A stretch of 64,000 bases of DNA from Paenibacillus aurantius (GCF_032268605.1 NZ_CP130318.1:4097913-4161912), one strand, 5' to 3'. Positions 6,813 through 15,209 are shown, counted from the first letter of the stretch. Notes: generated by a model not told the origin, from the sequence alone. Numbers and translations are program-made.

Positions 6813-8286
6813 CCAAATCTGGCGGAAGACGGAAAAGTGTCGCCTGCTCAAAACTATAGGCTATGCTGATTAGCGTGGGTTCACTAAAAGCCTTCCCGGA
6901 AAAGACAACTCCAAATGGACCCTGCGTCGAATCGCCATCCGCATCAATTGTTCCTTTGGCTGAATAACCAGCAGGCACTGTAATAAGGGGATATCCTAAC
7001 CGGGCAGCAATGTACATACCATCAATGTCACCGGGTAACATTAATGCATCTAAGCCGTGTTGATCGAGTACATAGTCAATCCCTTGCGTTAAAGCCGGAT
7101 GGTTATATTCCTGACGTTTAAGTTGATAAGTTGTCTCGTTTAGCGCATTTTGTTCCGAGCGAATCAGATTGTCTTGGCCAAACTTCAATGCGGAAACAGC
7201 GTGTTTTTGATTATACGCTATCAGATCTTGAAGAGAATGCACGGGCATATCCGGATTCAACTTCGATAAATAGCAATTCAGACCTGTTTTGAATTCGTAG
7301 CAGATAACATCATTGTTCCATGGATGCTGTTCCAAATGGAGGTCCACAGGATCGATAACTGTCGCACCTTGCTCACGTAGAACTTCGATGGCGGATTCCA
7401 TGATGGAAAGTCTTTCTTCATCCAACGACCGATAGTAATGTCTGGGAATCCCAATACGAGCTTTACGTAGAAAGTCTCTGTCAAGATAAGTTGTGTAGTC
7501 ATGAAAAGTACTATGTGGGCTTCTAGTCCATGTTGCCTTATCATTTTCGTCAATCCCAACGATCACCCCTAGTAGAGTCGCTGCATCAGTGACTGTCCTT
7601 GATATTGGGCCTGGTGTATCCTGACTTATGGAGATCGGGATAATGCCGCTACGGCTCGCAAGCCCTACAGTAGGCTTTATTCCGACGAGAAAATGTTGGC
7701 TAGCCGGCCCAATAATCGAACCCGCGGTTTCTGTTCCGATTGCTGCTGCTGCCAGGTTTGCCGCTACGGCTGCAGCCGATCCTGAACTTGATCCGCTGAC
7801 GAAGAGCTTGCCAGGCCCATAGGGATTCAATACATATCCGCCTCTGGAACTGTATCCAGCTGGCATACGGTTGGACATAAAATTCGACCACTCGGTCATA
7901 TTTACCTTACCTAGAAGAACTGCGCCGGCAGCGCGGAGCTTTGCCGCTATGAACGAATCTTCAGCAGCAAACGACTCAGCCAATGCGATTGAACCAGCGC
8001 TCGTATGCATTCGGTCATGCGTATCGATATTATCCTTGAGCAGGATGGGAATTCCGTGCAGCGGACCCCGACTACTTGTTGTATTTCGCTCAAGGTCAAG
8101 ATTTCTTGCTATTTCAAGCGCATCTGGATTGATCTCTAATACGGCATTGATCAAAGGATTATACCTTTGAATGCGTTCGATATAGGCAAGTACGAGGTCT
8201 TCGGATGTACATTCACCCGAAGACATTGCCTTTTGCATGCTCGCCAAATCGGCTTCCTGAATCCAATCTTGTAAGTTGATGCTCAT
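6808..8286 (-). CDS. Amidase signature family enzyme
   Basis: 492 residues, the usual length for the family. The Ser-cisSer-Lys triad region is complete: catalytic Lys in PILLKDNIDT (about residue 82) and the glycine/serine-rich loop FVSGSSSGSAAAVAANLA with TETAGSI (about 160-190). These enzymes hydrolyse amide bonds. This one resembles stand-alone GatA-like amidases rather than the tRNA amidotransferase subunit, since gatB and gatC are absent. An ATG at 8286 starts the frame; the ribosome site is GGGGGTG further upstream. It is the largest single-gene cassette in the left part. Confidence 0.87.
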   Translation of the reverse strand: MSINLQDWIQEADLASMQKAMSSGECTSEDLVLAYIERIQRYNPLINAVLEINPDALEIARNLDLERNTTSSRGPLHGIPILLKDNIDTHDRMHTSAGSIALAESFAAEDSFIAAKLRAAGAVLLGKVNMTEWSNFMSNRMPAGYSSRGGYVLNPYGPGKLFVSGSSSGSAAAVAANLAAAAIGTETAGSIIGPASQHFLVGIKPTVGLASRSGIIPISISQDTPGPISRTVTDAATLLGVIVGIDENDKATWTRSPHSTFHDYTTYLDRDFLRKARIGIPRHYYRSLDEERLSIMESAIEVLREQGATVIDPVDLHLEQHPWNNDVICYEFKTGLNCYLSKLNPDMPVHSLQDLIAYNQKHAVSALKFGQDNLIRSEQNALNETTYQLKRQEYNHPALTQGIDYVLDQHGLDALMLPGDIDGMYIAARLGYPLITVPAGYSAKGTIDADGDSTQGPFGVVFSGKAFSEPTLISIAYSFEQATLFRLPPDLD

Positions 8287-8444
8287 ATATTAAGACACCC
8301 CCGGTACTGGTAAATTTTCGGATAACACATGGTAACATGATGCCTTGCCAAGGGTATAGGGAAAGTTTTGATTAGATAAGAAAGTATCGGTTTGGAGTAG
8401 CAGTAGAACTTGTATTTTTCCGAACGTCAATGTTGTAACTAAAG

Positions 8445-8538
8445 AAATCTGCCCTATAGCTTAATGATTGGCTTAGACGCAGTAAGAGCGATGGATCGGA
8501 TCCACCGTTGCTCTTTCGTACCCGTTAGCTGAACGTAT
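8445..8538. repeat. Intercassette site (GCGATGG stem type)
   Basis: Left core is degenerate (aatctgCCCTATAGCttaatg). The stem is AGAGCGATGGATCGGA paired with TCCACCGTTGCTCT (8485-8514). Core B tcgtacCCGTTAGCtgaac is at 8515-8533. The stem belongs to a second family, distinct from the GGCAGC stems. Confidence 0.85.
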
Positions 8539-8552
8539 ATTGATTGAATTCG

Positions 8553-9017
8553 TTATGTCACAATGGATAATTCCATAAATATTTCAGCAATATCATTATC
8601 ATTGTATTTTGGTATCTCATAAAAGCCAAAACTTCGAAATACAGACATCGCTTTATAAGAGTGTTTCTCAGTGTCCAACCTCATCTTTATTAATCCAGCT
8701 TGTCTTGCAAATTCTATTATTTGGCTCATCATGCTTTTACCGTAACCCTTATCTTGATATTCAGGTAAGATGAAAAACCTCTTTATTTCCCCAATTTTGT
8801 ATTCAGAATCAATACCTTTCAAACCAACAGTCCCAATAACACTCTGTTCTTTCTTTAATAACCAGAATCCGCCTCCCGTTTCGAAATATAGCCGTTCAAT
8901 ACTTCTAATATCTGAATGCAATCCTTCAGGATCAAAGACATACCCTCTGGAAACATACATAACTTTCATAAACTCTTCCAATTGATCCTGGTCTGATCTA
9001 ATGTACCTTTGCAGCAA
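8553..9017 (-). CDS. GNAT family N-acetyltransferase
   Basis: 154 residues, a complete GNAT fold: GGGFWLLKKEQSVIGTVGLKG (β2-β3), EIKRFFILPEYQDKGYGKSMM with the acetyl-CoA loop QDKGYGK at about residue 92, and a closing SFGFYEIPKYNDND. Start at ATG 9017 is preceded by AGAGAGGGGAATGCTAATTG, giving GAGGGG at a suitable distance. Acceptor unknown. It is flanked by complete cores on both sides, making a minimal one-gene cassette. Confidence 0.85.
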   Translation of the reverse strand: MLQRYIRSDQDQLEEFMKVMYVSRGYVFDPEGLHSDIRSIERLYFETGGGFWLLKKEQSVIGTVGLKGIDSEYKIGEIKRFFILPEYQDKGYGKSMMSQIIEFARQAGLIKMRLDTEKHSYKAMSVFRSFGFYEIPKYNDNDIAEIFMELSIVT

Positions 9018-9059
9018 TTAGCATTCCCCTCTCTTTTGTATTCAACAAAATCTCACTCA

Positions 9060-9083
9060 AAAAACTGCCAGTTAGCTTAACCC
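9060..9083. repeat. Intercassette core (single)
   Basis: aaaactgccaGTTAGCttaaccc, GTTAGC at 9071-9076. The sequence GCTTAAC matches the attC R'' consensus RYYYAAC. Confidence 0.75.
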
Positions 9084-9149
9084 ATCACGTCCGCGAGGTC
9101 TAAAGGTTTTTTTATTAATTTTTTACTAAGACAGCCGCTCACGTAAAAC

Positions 9150-9345
9150 AAAAATGCCTCCGTGTACCAAACTCATTCCATTAAATCTTGCTGTCAAGTG
9201 ACTAGGTGATTCAACTGAATTAAAAGGGGTAATAATTAGCACGTGGGAAGTGGTATTAAGAATCAAACAGCAGTACGGAAAAAACATGATTCCTTTGGAT
9301 TCTGTCAAATCCGGAAAGGTTGTTGATTTACCATGAACACTAGAA
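9150..9345 (+). pseudogene. Broken plus-strand coding remnant
   Basis: Plus-strand frames read MPPCTKLIPLNLAVK, then after a shift ELKGVIISTWEVVLRIKQQY followed by GKNMIPLDSVKSGKVVDLP and a stop. The second segment has protein-like composition but is out of frame with the first. I do not recognise the family. A 114-residue frame on the opposite strand has poor codon composition and no ribosome site. Confidence 0.3.
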
Positions 9346-9412
9346 AGTTTACGAATCACCCTAGAGATGAAGATCTCGAACAATAAGGAGTAACCATAAC
9401 CGCTTCCCACAA

Positions 9413-9446
9413 AGATCCTTTGGAATATTCCAAAGGATCTTATTTT
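9413..9446. terminator. Bidirectional terminator hairpin
   Basis: AAGATCCTTTGGA followed by ATATTCCAAAGGATCTT is a near-perfect palindrome with T-rich flanks (TATTTTATTT on the plus side). It could end the remnant on the plus strand and serve as insulation downstream of the YolD-like gene. Confidence 0.7.
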
Positions 9447-9515
9447 ATTTAAGGCTACGTTAATTCTCAATGTTGATTTTCAGCCAAAAATATAACCGCC
9501 CCTTTAATGTGAGTC

Positions 9516-9543
9516 AAAAAAAACCACGAAACTAATCCCGTGG
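9516..9543 (-). terminator. Terminator of the YolD-like gene
   Basis: On the minus strand CCACGGGATTAGTTTCGTGG forms a CCACG/CGTGG stem followed by eight T residues. The stem includes the gene's stop codon. Confidence 0.7.
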
Positions 9544-9783
9544 ATAATCTACTCTCATTATATCCATGAAGGGTACTTTTACTGTCTCTTCGGACCGCTG
9601 GACATGGACCTTTCCGGATCTTGAATCCATCTCCACAATGTACCCGCGTACCGGTTCTTCCCATCCCCATACCGTCAGCAGGATTTCAGCACTCTCCTGT
9701 TTCGCTTCCGTTATTTGGTTTCCAATCTCCTCTAAAACAAATTCATCCCTCGTTGGTCGCTTCGCTACCTTCACCTTTGCCAC
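9532..9783 (-). CDS. YolD-like family small protein
   Basis: 83 residues, shorter than the YolD-like protein at 690. The layout fits the C-terminal half of the family: a helix (FVLEEIGNQITEAKQ), then β-strands ILLTVWGWEEPVRGYIVEMD and KVPFMDIMRVDYPRD. The N-terminus is basic (AKVKVAKRP). The start ATG at 9783 is preceded by a GGGGGAAT ribosome site, and a strong terminator overlaps the stop. It shares no LexA box with the first copy. Function unknown. Confidence 0.55.
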   Translation of the reverse strand: MAKVKVAKRPTRDEFVLEEIGNQITEAKQESAEILLTVWGWEEPVRGYIVEMDSRSGKVHVQRSEETVKVPFMDIMRVDYPRD

Positions 9784-9969
9784 TTTTATTCCCCCGTAAT
9801 ATTTTTATTTATCTTCTTATTCTAAACAGACCCATCGCCCACGACTCAATCTGCACATTTAAGACGAGTTATTTGCTGACGCAAATAAGACGGAATTCCC
9901 CCTAATTGGCTCCTTCCGTCCAATCATCCTGATGTTGAATTCTCATGATATCATAAAACTCAGTAATTG

Positions 9970-9999
9970 CTTAACTCTCGTAATCCGTTAGCTTAACTC
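9970..9999. repeat. Intercassette core
   Basis: aactctcgtaatCCGTTAGCttaactc, GTTAGC at 9988-9993. It is followed immediately by the APH-like gene remnant. Confidence 0.75.
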
Positions 10000-10013
10000 T
10001 AAATGATAGTAAA

Positions 10014-10123
10014 CTAGCTGAGCTGCCGCTGTATTATAGCGAGCAATGTGCGCTGCTCTTCCTGCGGAACGCTCTCAGTTAGGCGCGCCGCCATCAGCGG
10101 AAGCTCCCACTTAGCGAGTTCCT
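10014..10123 (-). pseudogene. C-terminal remnant of an APH-like phosphotransferase
   Basis: The minus strand encodes LAKWELPLMAARLTES, then VPQEEQRTLLAIIQRQLS and a stop. This matches the last ~34 residues of the phosphotransferase at 55275-56072 almost residue for residue (ESIPEEEQRILLDILHRQLN). The gene is cut after ~36 codons and joined to the duplicated segment at 10135. It shows that a related cassette once stood here and lost its 5' part. Confidence 0.85.
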
Positions 10124-10134
10124 ATAGTCACCCA

Positions 10135-10240
10135 AGTTTTACTAATACCTATTATTCGTTTAACTCCCAAAATATCCTGCAACTAGTGATCTAAGGCGTT
10201 AACGAACCAAAATATGTGATGCATTCCGTCGCTGTACTAT
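10135..10240. repeat. Diverged direct repeat, copy 2 (partner at 6625-6735)
   Basis: Same sequence blocks as copy 1, including atcctgcaactagtga and aacgaaccaaaatatgtg. It lies between the APH remnant and the DinB-family gene. Confidence 0.7.
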
Positions 10241-10267
10241 GTTGCCTGTTTGTTGAGAGATCTATTC

Positions 10268-10729
10268 TTAAAGTAATCCTCTACCAATATAGTTGGCCGA
10301 AACTGGTTGAAGCCCAATGTCTCTTACCCATACGGATAGCTGGCCTATATGATGAATTTCATGAGCAATCACATGACGTAAAATTTCACCTTTGGTATAA
10401 AGTCCTTCTGTCCATGGGATAGTCACTATGTCATGTTCAAAATCATTTTTCCAAGTCTCAAGGAAGGGCCTAATTTCGGTTCTCAAAGAATTTGAAAGAT
10501 TCCGTATTTGCTGTATGGAATTGTATTTATCGAATTGCAATTGAATGTCTGGTTTCCCCTGGATACCGCGAATCCAGCTATTTTCTACATCTACAATATG
10601 AATAAGTGTAGAAAGGATGCCACCTACACCGCCAATGCGTTTTCGCATCAATTCATCTCTTGAAATTTGTTCGGATAATTCAAACCATTCATCTCTGACC
10701 ATCCAGTTATATCGAAATAAATTTATCAA
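10268..10729 (-). CDS. DinB family protein
   Basis: About 153 residues of a four-helix-bundle DinB/YfiT-like protein. The metal-binding histidines are visible: H in LSTLIHIVDVENSWI (about residue 41) and the paired H in LRHVIAHEIHHIGQL (about 118-126). These proteins bind Zn or Ni and some act as thiol transferases; the role here is unknown. I chose TTG at 10729 because AGGGGG sits 7 nt upstream and LINLFRYNW is the usual DinB start; a GTG six codons earlier would overlap this ribosome site. Confidence 0.82.
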   Translation of the reverse strand: MINLFRYNWMVRDEWFELSEQISRDELMRKRIGGVGGILSTLIHIVDVENSWIRGIQGKPDIQLQFDKYNSIQQIRNLSNSLRTEIRPFLETWKNDFEHDIVTIPWTEGLYTKGEILRHVIAHEIHHIGQLSVWVRDIGLQPVSANYIGRGLL

Positions 10730-10811
10730 TTGATACCCCCTATGCACTTACCACTTAATTCCTAGCACTAGGAAGATTCGATCAATTAAAACATTATTCC
10801 TTTATTGCTAC

Positions 10812-10908
10812 GCAAATCTGCCCTTTAGCTCAACGACAGAAGGAGCAGCTGCCGCGGCGGTAAGCTGCTCCCTGGATCGCTGAACTAACGTACCCGTTAG
10901 CTCAATCC
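10812..10908. repeat. Intercassette site (GGAGCAGC stem type)
   Basis: Left core aaatctgCCCTTTAGCtcaacg, stem GGAGCAGCTGCCGC / GGCGGTAAGCTGCTCC (10842-10871), right core aactaacgtacCCGTTAGCtc with GTTAGC at 10896-10901. The site at 20808 has the same stem family. Confidence 0.87.
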
Positions 10909-11008
10909 CGAAGCTGATCTAAAAAATCAAGCCAGTTACCTCTAAAACTTTTTTTCGTCTATTTCATGGGACGATCTTTTCCATCGATATATGTCCTAGA
11001 CATAGCAC

Positions 11009-11036
11009 AAGGCTGTCGATACACGCCTACAGCCTT
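11009..11036. terminator. Hairpin downstream of the FAD oxidoreductase
   Basis: AAGGCTGT and ACAGCCTT form an 8-bp stem with a 12-nt loop. There is no clear T tract on the minus strand, so it may be a terminator or a decayed site stem (GGCTG/CAGCC resembles site stems). Confidence 0.4.
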
Positions 11037-11135
11037 ATCTTTGTTCGTTTCTCGTTACGATAACCAAGTTACTTCGCGGTCGTGCAGGAAATGCCTTGGT
11101 TTATTCGACTAAACTCAGATGGAGGGCAGGAATTT

Positions 11136-12638
11136 TTAATGAAGTGTTAACCTGCCTTCGTTAAGCTGCCTTATCTGTTCTTCCGACATGTACTTTATTT
11201 TATTTTTGCCTTCTGCTCCCCTCAATGTGATACCATATTTCTTATTGATGTAATCATGAAACTCTTTCATGTTTTTTTCTGTAACTTCCGTCAACTGCTG
11301 TCCATCGTCCATCCTCGCTAGGATTATCCCGATAACTTCTGCTGCCAACGAAGTATTTGGCTGAATTCGAGCGCTGCCATATGCCACTGCTGAAGCTCCT
11401 ATATTTTTACCAGCAGTGATAATGTTCGTATATCCTTTGGGTATAAACGCACGTAGCGGGATACCATATTGGTCCGGATCTCCCTTTCTCTCGCCCCATG
11501 GATGATCCATCGTTCCCTGAAGATCAATGGGATAACCTGCAATGCTTACATTGTCCCAAAACATTTTCCCGCTCATCTGATCAGAAGCCTGCAGAATATA
11601 CTCGGTTTCGTATCGATCAAAATCACGGATATATAAATAATTAGGGAAACCGTTAACCTCAGCATTTTCCCATCCTGGCAGTTCTTTTCGTAGGTGCGGC
11701 AATATACGTTCCGTCTCCCGTTTGCCAAGTTCTATTGCATTCCGAATACTCTCTTCACGGGCGGGATCGACGTTGTATAATAGGAGTGCGTTGATCAATA
11801 CCTCACCATCGCGTTGGTTAATCGTATTTAAGCCGCGTAAGAATACTTCTTTGCTGCTGGCTTTATAACTGCCGCCAACATTGCCAAATCCCCAAGTGAA
11901 CTTATCGGTTACTGTTGACTCACCGCCATATTTTTTGGTTATATCGTCTTTGCTGAGGCGATTTATTTCTCGTTTGAACTTATCCCAATCAACATTTCGG
12001 AACTTCATCATCATTGAGGCTGCCATGTAGTCCTTGGTTTTCCCCGTTTCATTAAAAACCGTCTCAATTCCTGGAATCCTGCTTATGCCTAGGCGACTTG
12101 TGATGGCGGAAAAATCCGTGTTTTCTACCCAGTATTTTGCCGTTATTTTCTTCTCCTCTCCCTCTTTTGTACGGTAGCTGATGGAATGTAATGTTTTATT
12201 CGAAGTCTTTGCATCTCTTTTTATGTCCAATGTTGTTATCGTGATGGCTGTCTCCACAGGTATTCCCTCGATTAAGGTCTTGTAATAGTCCGAAAATTCG
12301 CCTGCCTTGCGTATGTCGCCTTTTTTGTATCGATCAAAAAGTTCTTTGACCCTTCCTTGCAGCAACGACCTACCTCCGTCCGCGATTGCTTCATCTAAAT
12401 AGTGCATTTCACCTTGAATCAGCTGACCGCCTGATAGGTCTCTCGGATCCAAAACAACAATTGATAAACCCTCATCTTTTGCGGCCCTCGCCAGATAGAT
12501 TCCTTCTATTTCTGAACCAATTACTACGATATCAGGGTTGTTTGGATCCAAATTGGTGTTGTCTACTACTTCCAACTTTTCTTTACAAGCGGTGAACAAC
12601 AACAGAAGCGACACCATTAGGATTGCGCAATGTTTCAT
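11136..12638 (-). CDS. FAD-dependent oxidoreductase lipoprotein
   Basis: 500 residues. An N-terminal lipoprotein signal (MKHCAILMVSLLLLFTAC, lipobox FTAC with Cys18) anchors it outside the membrane. The dinucleotide-binding motif follows at about 35-60: DIVVIGSEIEGIYLARAAKDEG, a GxGxxG variant, ending in LSIVVLDPRD. Later SGGQLIQGEMHYLDEA and a C-terminal TNIITAGKNIGASAVA (FAD closing motif) fit the FAD_oxidored family. Substrate unknown. GGAGGGGACT precedes ATG at 12638. It is the longest enzyme in this cassette section. Confidence 0.82.
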   Translation of the reverse strand: MKHCAILMVSLLLLFTACKEKLEVVDNTNLDPNNPDIVVIGSEIEGIYLARAAKDEGLSIVVLDPRDLSGGQLIQGEMHYLDEAIADGGRSLLQGRVKELFDRYKKGDIRKAGEFSDYYKTLIEGIPVETAITITTLDIKRDAKTSNKTLHSISYRTKEGEEKKITAKYWVENTDFSAITSRLGISRIPGIETVFNETGKTKDYMAASMMMKFRNVDWDKFKREINRLSKDDITKKYGGESTVTDKFTWGFGNVGGSYKASSKEVFLRGLNTINQRDGEVLINALLLYNVDPAREESIRNAIELGKRETERILPHLRKELPGWENAEVNGFPNYLYIRDFDRYETEYILQASDQMSGKMFWDNVSIAGYPIDLQGTMDHPWGERKGDPDQYGIPLRAFIPKGYTNIITAGKNIGASAVAYGSARIQPNTSLAAEVIGIILARMDDGQQLTEVTEKNMKEFHDYINKKYGITLRGAEGKNKIKYMSEEQIRQLNEGRLTLH

Positions 12639-12666
12639 AGTCCCCTCCAGATTTAAGTAGCATCAC

Positions 12667-12700
12667 ATGAGCCAAACATATGTAGTGAGCTGGCTCATGA
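12667..12700. terminator. Hairpin between two cassettes
   Basis: CATGAGCC pairs with GGCTCATG around an 18-nt loop and includes the stop codon of the small gene at 12695. No T tract follows, so terminator function is uncertain. Confidence 0.4.
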
Positions 12701-12934
12701 ATCTAAATTGATCCCCATTGACAGACCAACTGCTACATCTGTGATTTCCATGTCCTTCGACGGCAGACAGGAACCAAACAGCTTAAATTCTAACTTAGCC
12801 TCCCACATTATAAACGCGATATCAGGGTTGAATTTGACGAACACCGCCTTCTTTTTCCCAAAATACAAAAAAAACCATACGTGTAACGGTGTTCTTTTGA
12901 ACCTCGTTATATACAAGAAAGACAGCCGATCCAC
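12695..12934 (-). CDS. Small hypothetical protein, possibly a fragment
   Basis: The frame encodes up to 79 residues ending in EAKLEFKLFGSCLPSKDMEI and TDVAVGLSMGINLDS. The first ~10 residues (MDRLSFLYI) come from the site stem-loop, so the real start is likely internal or the gene has lost its 5' part. The composition from RFKRTPLHVWFFLYFGKKKA onward is protein-like. No family recognised and no convincing ribosome site. Confidence 0.35.
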   Translation of the reverse strand: MDRLSFLYITRFKRTPLHVWFFLYFGKKKAVFVKFNPDIAFIMWEAKLEFKLFGSCLPSKDMEITDVAVGLSMGINLDS

Positions 12935-13055
12935 CTTATACTCGGCTGCCTATCATTTTTTGAACTATCGTACCCATTAGCTTAACGAGCCGTATTTCTT
13001 CGCAGGAGCCTCGTTGATTTTTTTTATTTTACTATTTTAACCCGTTGGCGTAACT
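12918..13055. repeat. Two tandem intercassette stem-loops with two cores
   Basis: First: stem ACAGCCGATCCAC / CTCGGCTGCC (12921-12950), core aactatcgtacCCATTAGCttaac at 12963-12985. Second: stem AACGAG / CTCGTT around 12984-13016, core attttaacCCGTTGGCgtaac at 13035-13053. No gene lies between them, so this looks like an empty cassette or a cassette lost by deletion. Confidence 0.78.
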
Positions 13056-13085
13056 ATTCAGACTCATCAAATTACCCAATTGGTC

Positions 13086-13571
13086 TCAGCCGATCCCTGT
13101 AGCCTCGGCCCCTTGATTTTTCGTGTCGCGCATCGTATCGAGAAGGATGAGTGCCACACCGATGGTGATGCCGATGTCTGCAACGTTGAAGATCGGGAAG
13201 ATATAGCTCCCGAATGTCAGCTGGAAGAAGTCGACAACCTCGCCGTACAGCGCCCTATCGAGCAGGTTTCCGATCGCGCCGCCGAGAATCAAACCCAGCG
13301 CGGACAGAAGAAGAGCTTTGCCCGAACTCCGGCTTCTCTGAATATACCATAGGAGGCCGGTCACGACAGCGGTCGTTATGACGATGAAGAACAGCCGCTG
13401 GTTGGGCAGCATGCTGAATGCTGCGCCGTTGTTCTTATATAGATGAATTTTGAAAAACTCGCCGATCACAGAAAGCTGATCGCCGACCTCCATGCTGCCG
13501 GAGACAATTTTCTTCGTAATCTGGTCCAACACAAGCACGACAAGCGCAATCCAGTAAGAATAGGATTTCAC
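13086..13571 (-). CDS. lspA: Lipoprotein signal peptidase (signal peptidase II)
   Basis: About 161 residues with four transmembrane helices. Family motifs are intact: DQITKKIV near the N-terminus, KNNGAAFSML, GAIGNLLDRALYGEVVDF with the first catalytic Asp, and FPIFNVADIGITIG with the second. It cleaves prolipoprotein signal peptides at the lipobox Cys in the membrane. I chose GTG at 13571, 7 nt after GGGGG; longer starts would lie in the intercassette site. GC is higher than the neighbours. A housekeeping-type enzyme as a stand-alone cassette is unusual; it is probably an extra paralogue. Confidence 0.92.
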   Translation of the reverse strand: MKSYSYWIALVVLVLDQITKKIVSGSMEVGDQLSVIGEFFKIHLYKNNGAAFSMLPNQRLFFIVITTAVVTGLLWYIQRSRSSGKALLLSALGLILGGAIGNLLDRALYGEVVDFFQLTFGSYIFPIFNVADIGITIGVALILLDTMRDTKNQGAEATGIG

Positions 13572-13582
13572 TGCGTTTCCCC

Positions 13583-13677
13583 CGAATCTGCCCGTTAGCA
13601 TAACAAGGCTGCCATACATCTTCGCGACAGCATTGCCAATTCCCTTTATTTTACTATCGTATCCGTTAGCATAATCA
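13583..13677. repeat. Intercassette site (complete)
   Basis: Core A aatctgcCCGTTAGCataac (13584-13603), stem AAGGCTGCC...GACAGCATTGCC, core B ctatcgtatCCGTTAGCataa with GTTAGC at 13665-13670. Read on the gene strand, GTTATGC is present at the far end, the R' form seen in Vibrio repeats. Confidence 0.87.
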
Positions 13678-13678
13678 T

Positions 13679-14416
13679 TTACCGGAGTTGATTACCATGA
13701 AATATCTTGAGAATAAAATCGCGATCAGGAACCTCTAATTTGGAATAAGATTTTAGGAACTCTGTATTGTCATACTTAACCTCTTTCAACTCTATCCTTG
13801 ATTGCCCTTCAGCAATCTGTACAAGTGCAAAACGAGCGGCAGGTTTCTCGTAACAACCAAGTGAACCTGGGTTCAGAAACGTATGATCATGATTCGCAAA
13901 GTAATGGCTGGGATGATGATGGCCGAAACAAATAAGGTTTTCTTGACGGTCAGAAAATAGTTCAACGAGATTGGGCAAGCTTGGTTCAACAACAGAACTA
14001 AAGGGATCTTTACTGATGTGGTCTTTAAATCTTTCTTGATTTATATGGTAATGAATCATCAATACGTCTAAAGCTTCATGCGTAAATTTTATAGCCCTAG
14101 GCAAATTGTTCAGCTTTTGAATAAAGGAATACTCCAGTCTACTTGCTATCCATTCGTGATGGCTTCTTACATGCAAATGACTATTTGGGTATTCTTCTCC
14201 ATTAAGAAGTGCTAACACTGCCTCATCATGGTTACCTGTTATCATAGAAATATCATTCCTGGCGAACAGCATGTGGAGCACTTCATTACTATCGGGACCA
14301 ATACCTATCATGTCACCAAGACAAAATATACGATGAACCCCTGATTGATCAATTGCTTGGAGGGCAGCTCTCAGTGCTGGGTAATTACCGTGTATGTCGG
14401 TTATAACAGCGAACAT
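13679..14416 (-). CDS. Metallophosphoesterase (calcineurin-like)
   Basis: 245 residues. The five metal-binding motifs are visible: DIHG at residues 7-10, GDMIGIGPDS near 35, GNHDEAVL near 62, a mid-protein MIHYHIN, and CFGHHHPSHY near 164. This is the YfcE/DevT-type layout for a small phosphodiesterase or phosphatase. The start ATG at 14416 follows AGGAGACC. Substrate unknown. It is a one-gene cassette between complete sites. Confidence 0.87.
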   Translation of the reverse strand: MFAVITDIHGNYPALRAALQAIDQSGVHRIFCLGDMIGIGPDSNEVLHMLFARNDISMITGNHDEAVLALLNGEEYPNSHLHVRSHHEWIASRLEYSFIQKLNNLPRAIKFTHEALDVLMIHYHINQERFKDHISKDPFSSVVEPSLPNLVELFSDRQENLICFGHHHPSHYFANHDHTFLNPGSLGCYEKPAARFALVQIAEGQSRIELKEVKYDNTEFLKSYSKLEVPDRDFILKIFHGNQLR

Positions 14417-14479
14417 TTTTTAAGGTCTCCTTTTTAGGTCTCCTTTTCAGCTTCTATATCTCTGTTGTATAGAACGATT

Positions 14480-14577
14480 TAATGTACCTATCCAGCCCAT
14501 ACTTAATGATTGGCCTACAGGTAATAAAAGCGATGGATCGGGTCCACCGCTGCTCTCTCGTACCCGTTAGCGCAGTG
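14480..14577. repeat. Intercassette site (GCGATGG stem type)
   Basis: Left core degenerate (ctatccagcCCATACttaatg), stem AGCGATGGATCGGG / TCCACCGCTGCT (14528-14554), core B ctcgtacCCGTTAGCgcag with GTTAGC at 14566-14571. It shares about 40 bp with the site at 8445, including aatgattggc. Confidence 0.86.
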
Positions 14578-14644
14578 GATGGTCCTATTCGTATCCAGGT
14601 GCAATGATGTATTGGGCTGTCATTGAGCGTCCCGTAAGTTACTG

Positions 14645-15157
14645 TCATTGGCGTTCATTTGCTTCGATTTGATGGAGGATTTCGTTAACGACGCGCGCGA
14701 TCGGTGCGGTGGCATCGATTATAATCCCCTTTTTGGGAACGCCTTCTTTCGTTTGATACATTCGCGCACTGATTTCCCGTTCCTCTGGTCTGCCTCCCCA
14801 GTCAGTTGGGTCCAGTGCCACTCGCTCATCAATCCGCCGGAGACTGGTTTCCAAGTCGACCTCAAGGACAAACACGCCGTCGAAGAGATCGATGAATTTG
14901 GGAAAATTCCGCGAACCACCGCAGAAAAATGTTACCCCCTCATCCTGATTGGCGACCAAAGATTTTACTTTATCTACATGCCAAATGTGGTTTTCGGGTT
15001 TAAAGCCTTCCGTCGGGGTACCAGTTTCCGGATCGCCTTGATAAACCAATTCACGGTCACCATGAATGGCATGGTAGCCGCGCCGCTGCAATTCGTTGCA
15101 GACCGTAGTTTTGCCGGCGCCGGAAACGCCTCCAATCAGATAATTCCTATTGCCCAT
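14645..15157 (-). CDS. P-loop kinase-like ATPase (AAA_18/adenylate-kinase-like)
   Basis: 170 residues. The Walker A motif GGVSGAGKTTVCNELQ lies at residues 8-23 and HAIHGDRELVYQGDP follows as the nucleotide-kinase second motif. A C-terminal DATAPIARVVNEIL helix matches UMP/adenylate-kinase-like P-loop proteins. The substrate is unknown and could be a nucleotide or an antibiotic. ATG at 15157 was chosen; the in-frame upstream ATG (GAG GGT) overlaps the GGAGGG ribosome site. Confidence 0.8.
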   Translation of the reverse strand: MGNRNYLIGGVSGAGKTTVCNELQRRGYHAIHGDRELVYQGDPETGTPTEGFKPENHIWHVDKVKSLVANQDEGVTFFCGGSRNFPKFIDLFDGVFVLEVDLETSLRRIDERVALDPTDWGGRPEEREISARMYQTKEGVPKKGIIIDATAPIARVVNEILHQIEANERQ

Positions 15158-15209
15158 GGTTAGACCCTCCATTCAACTGGATAAGCACAATATATTAGAT
15201 TTCTACTTT

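Noticed and set aside
9126-9470. Minus-strand 114-residue ORF
   Set aside because: No ribosome site, odd composition, and it runs through a perfect terminator palindrome; the plus strand has the more protein-like fragments.
13080-13352. Plus-strand ORF over lspA
   Set aside because: Antisense of a clear signal peptidase II gene; no independent support.
14648-15163. Plus-strand 171-residue ORF
   Set aside because: It is the antisense of the P-loop kinase gene, which has the Walker A motif and a ribosome site; the plus frame has no family signature.
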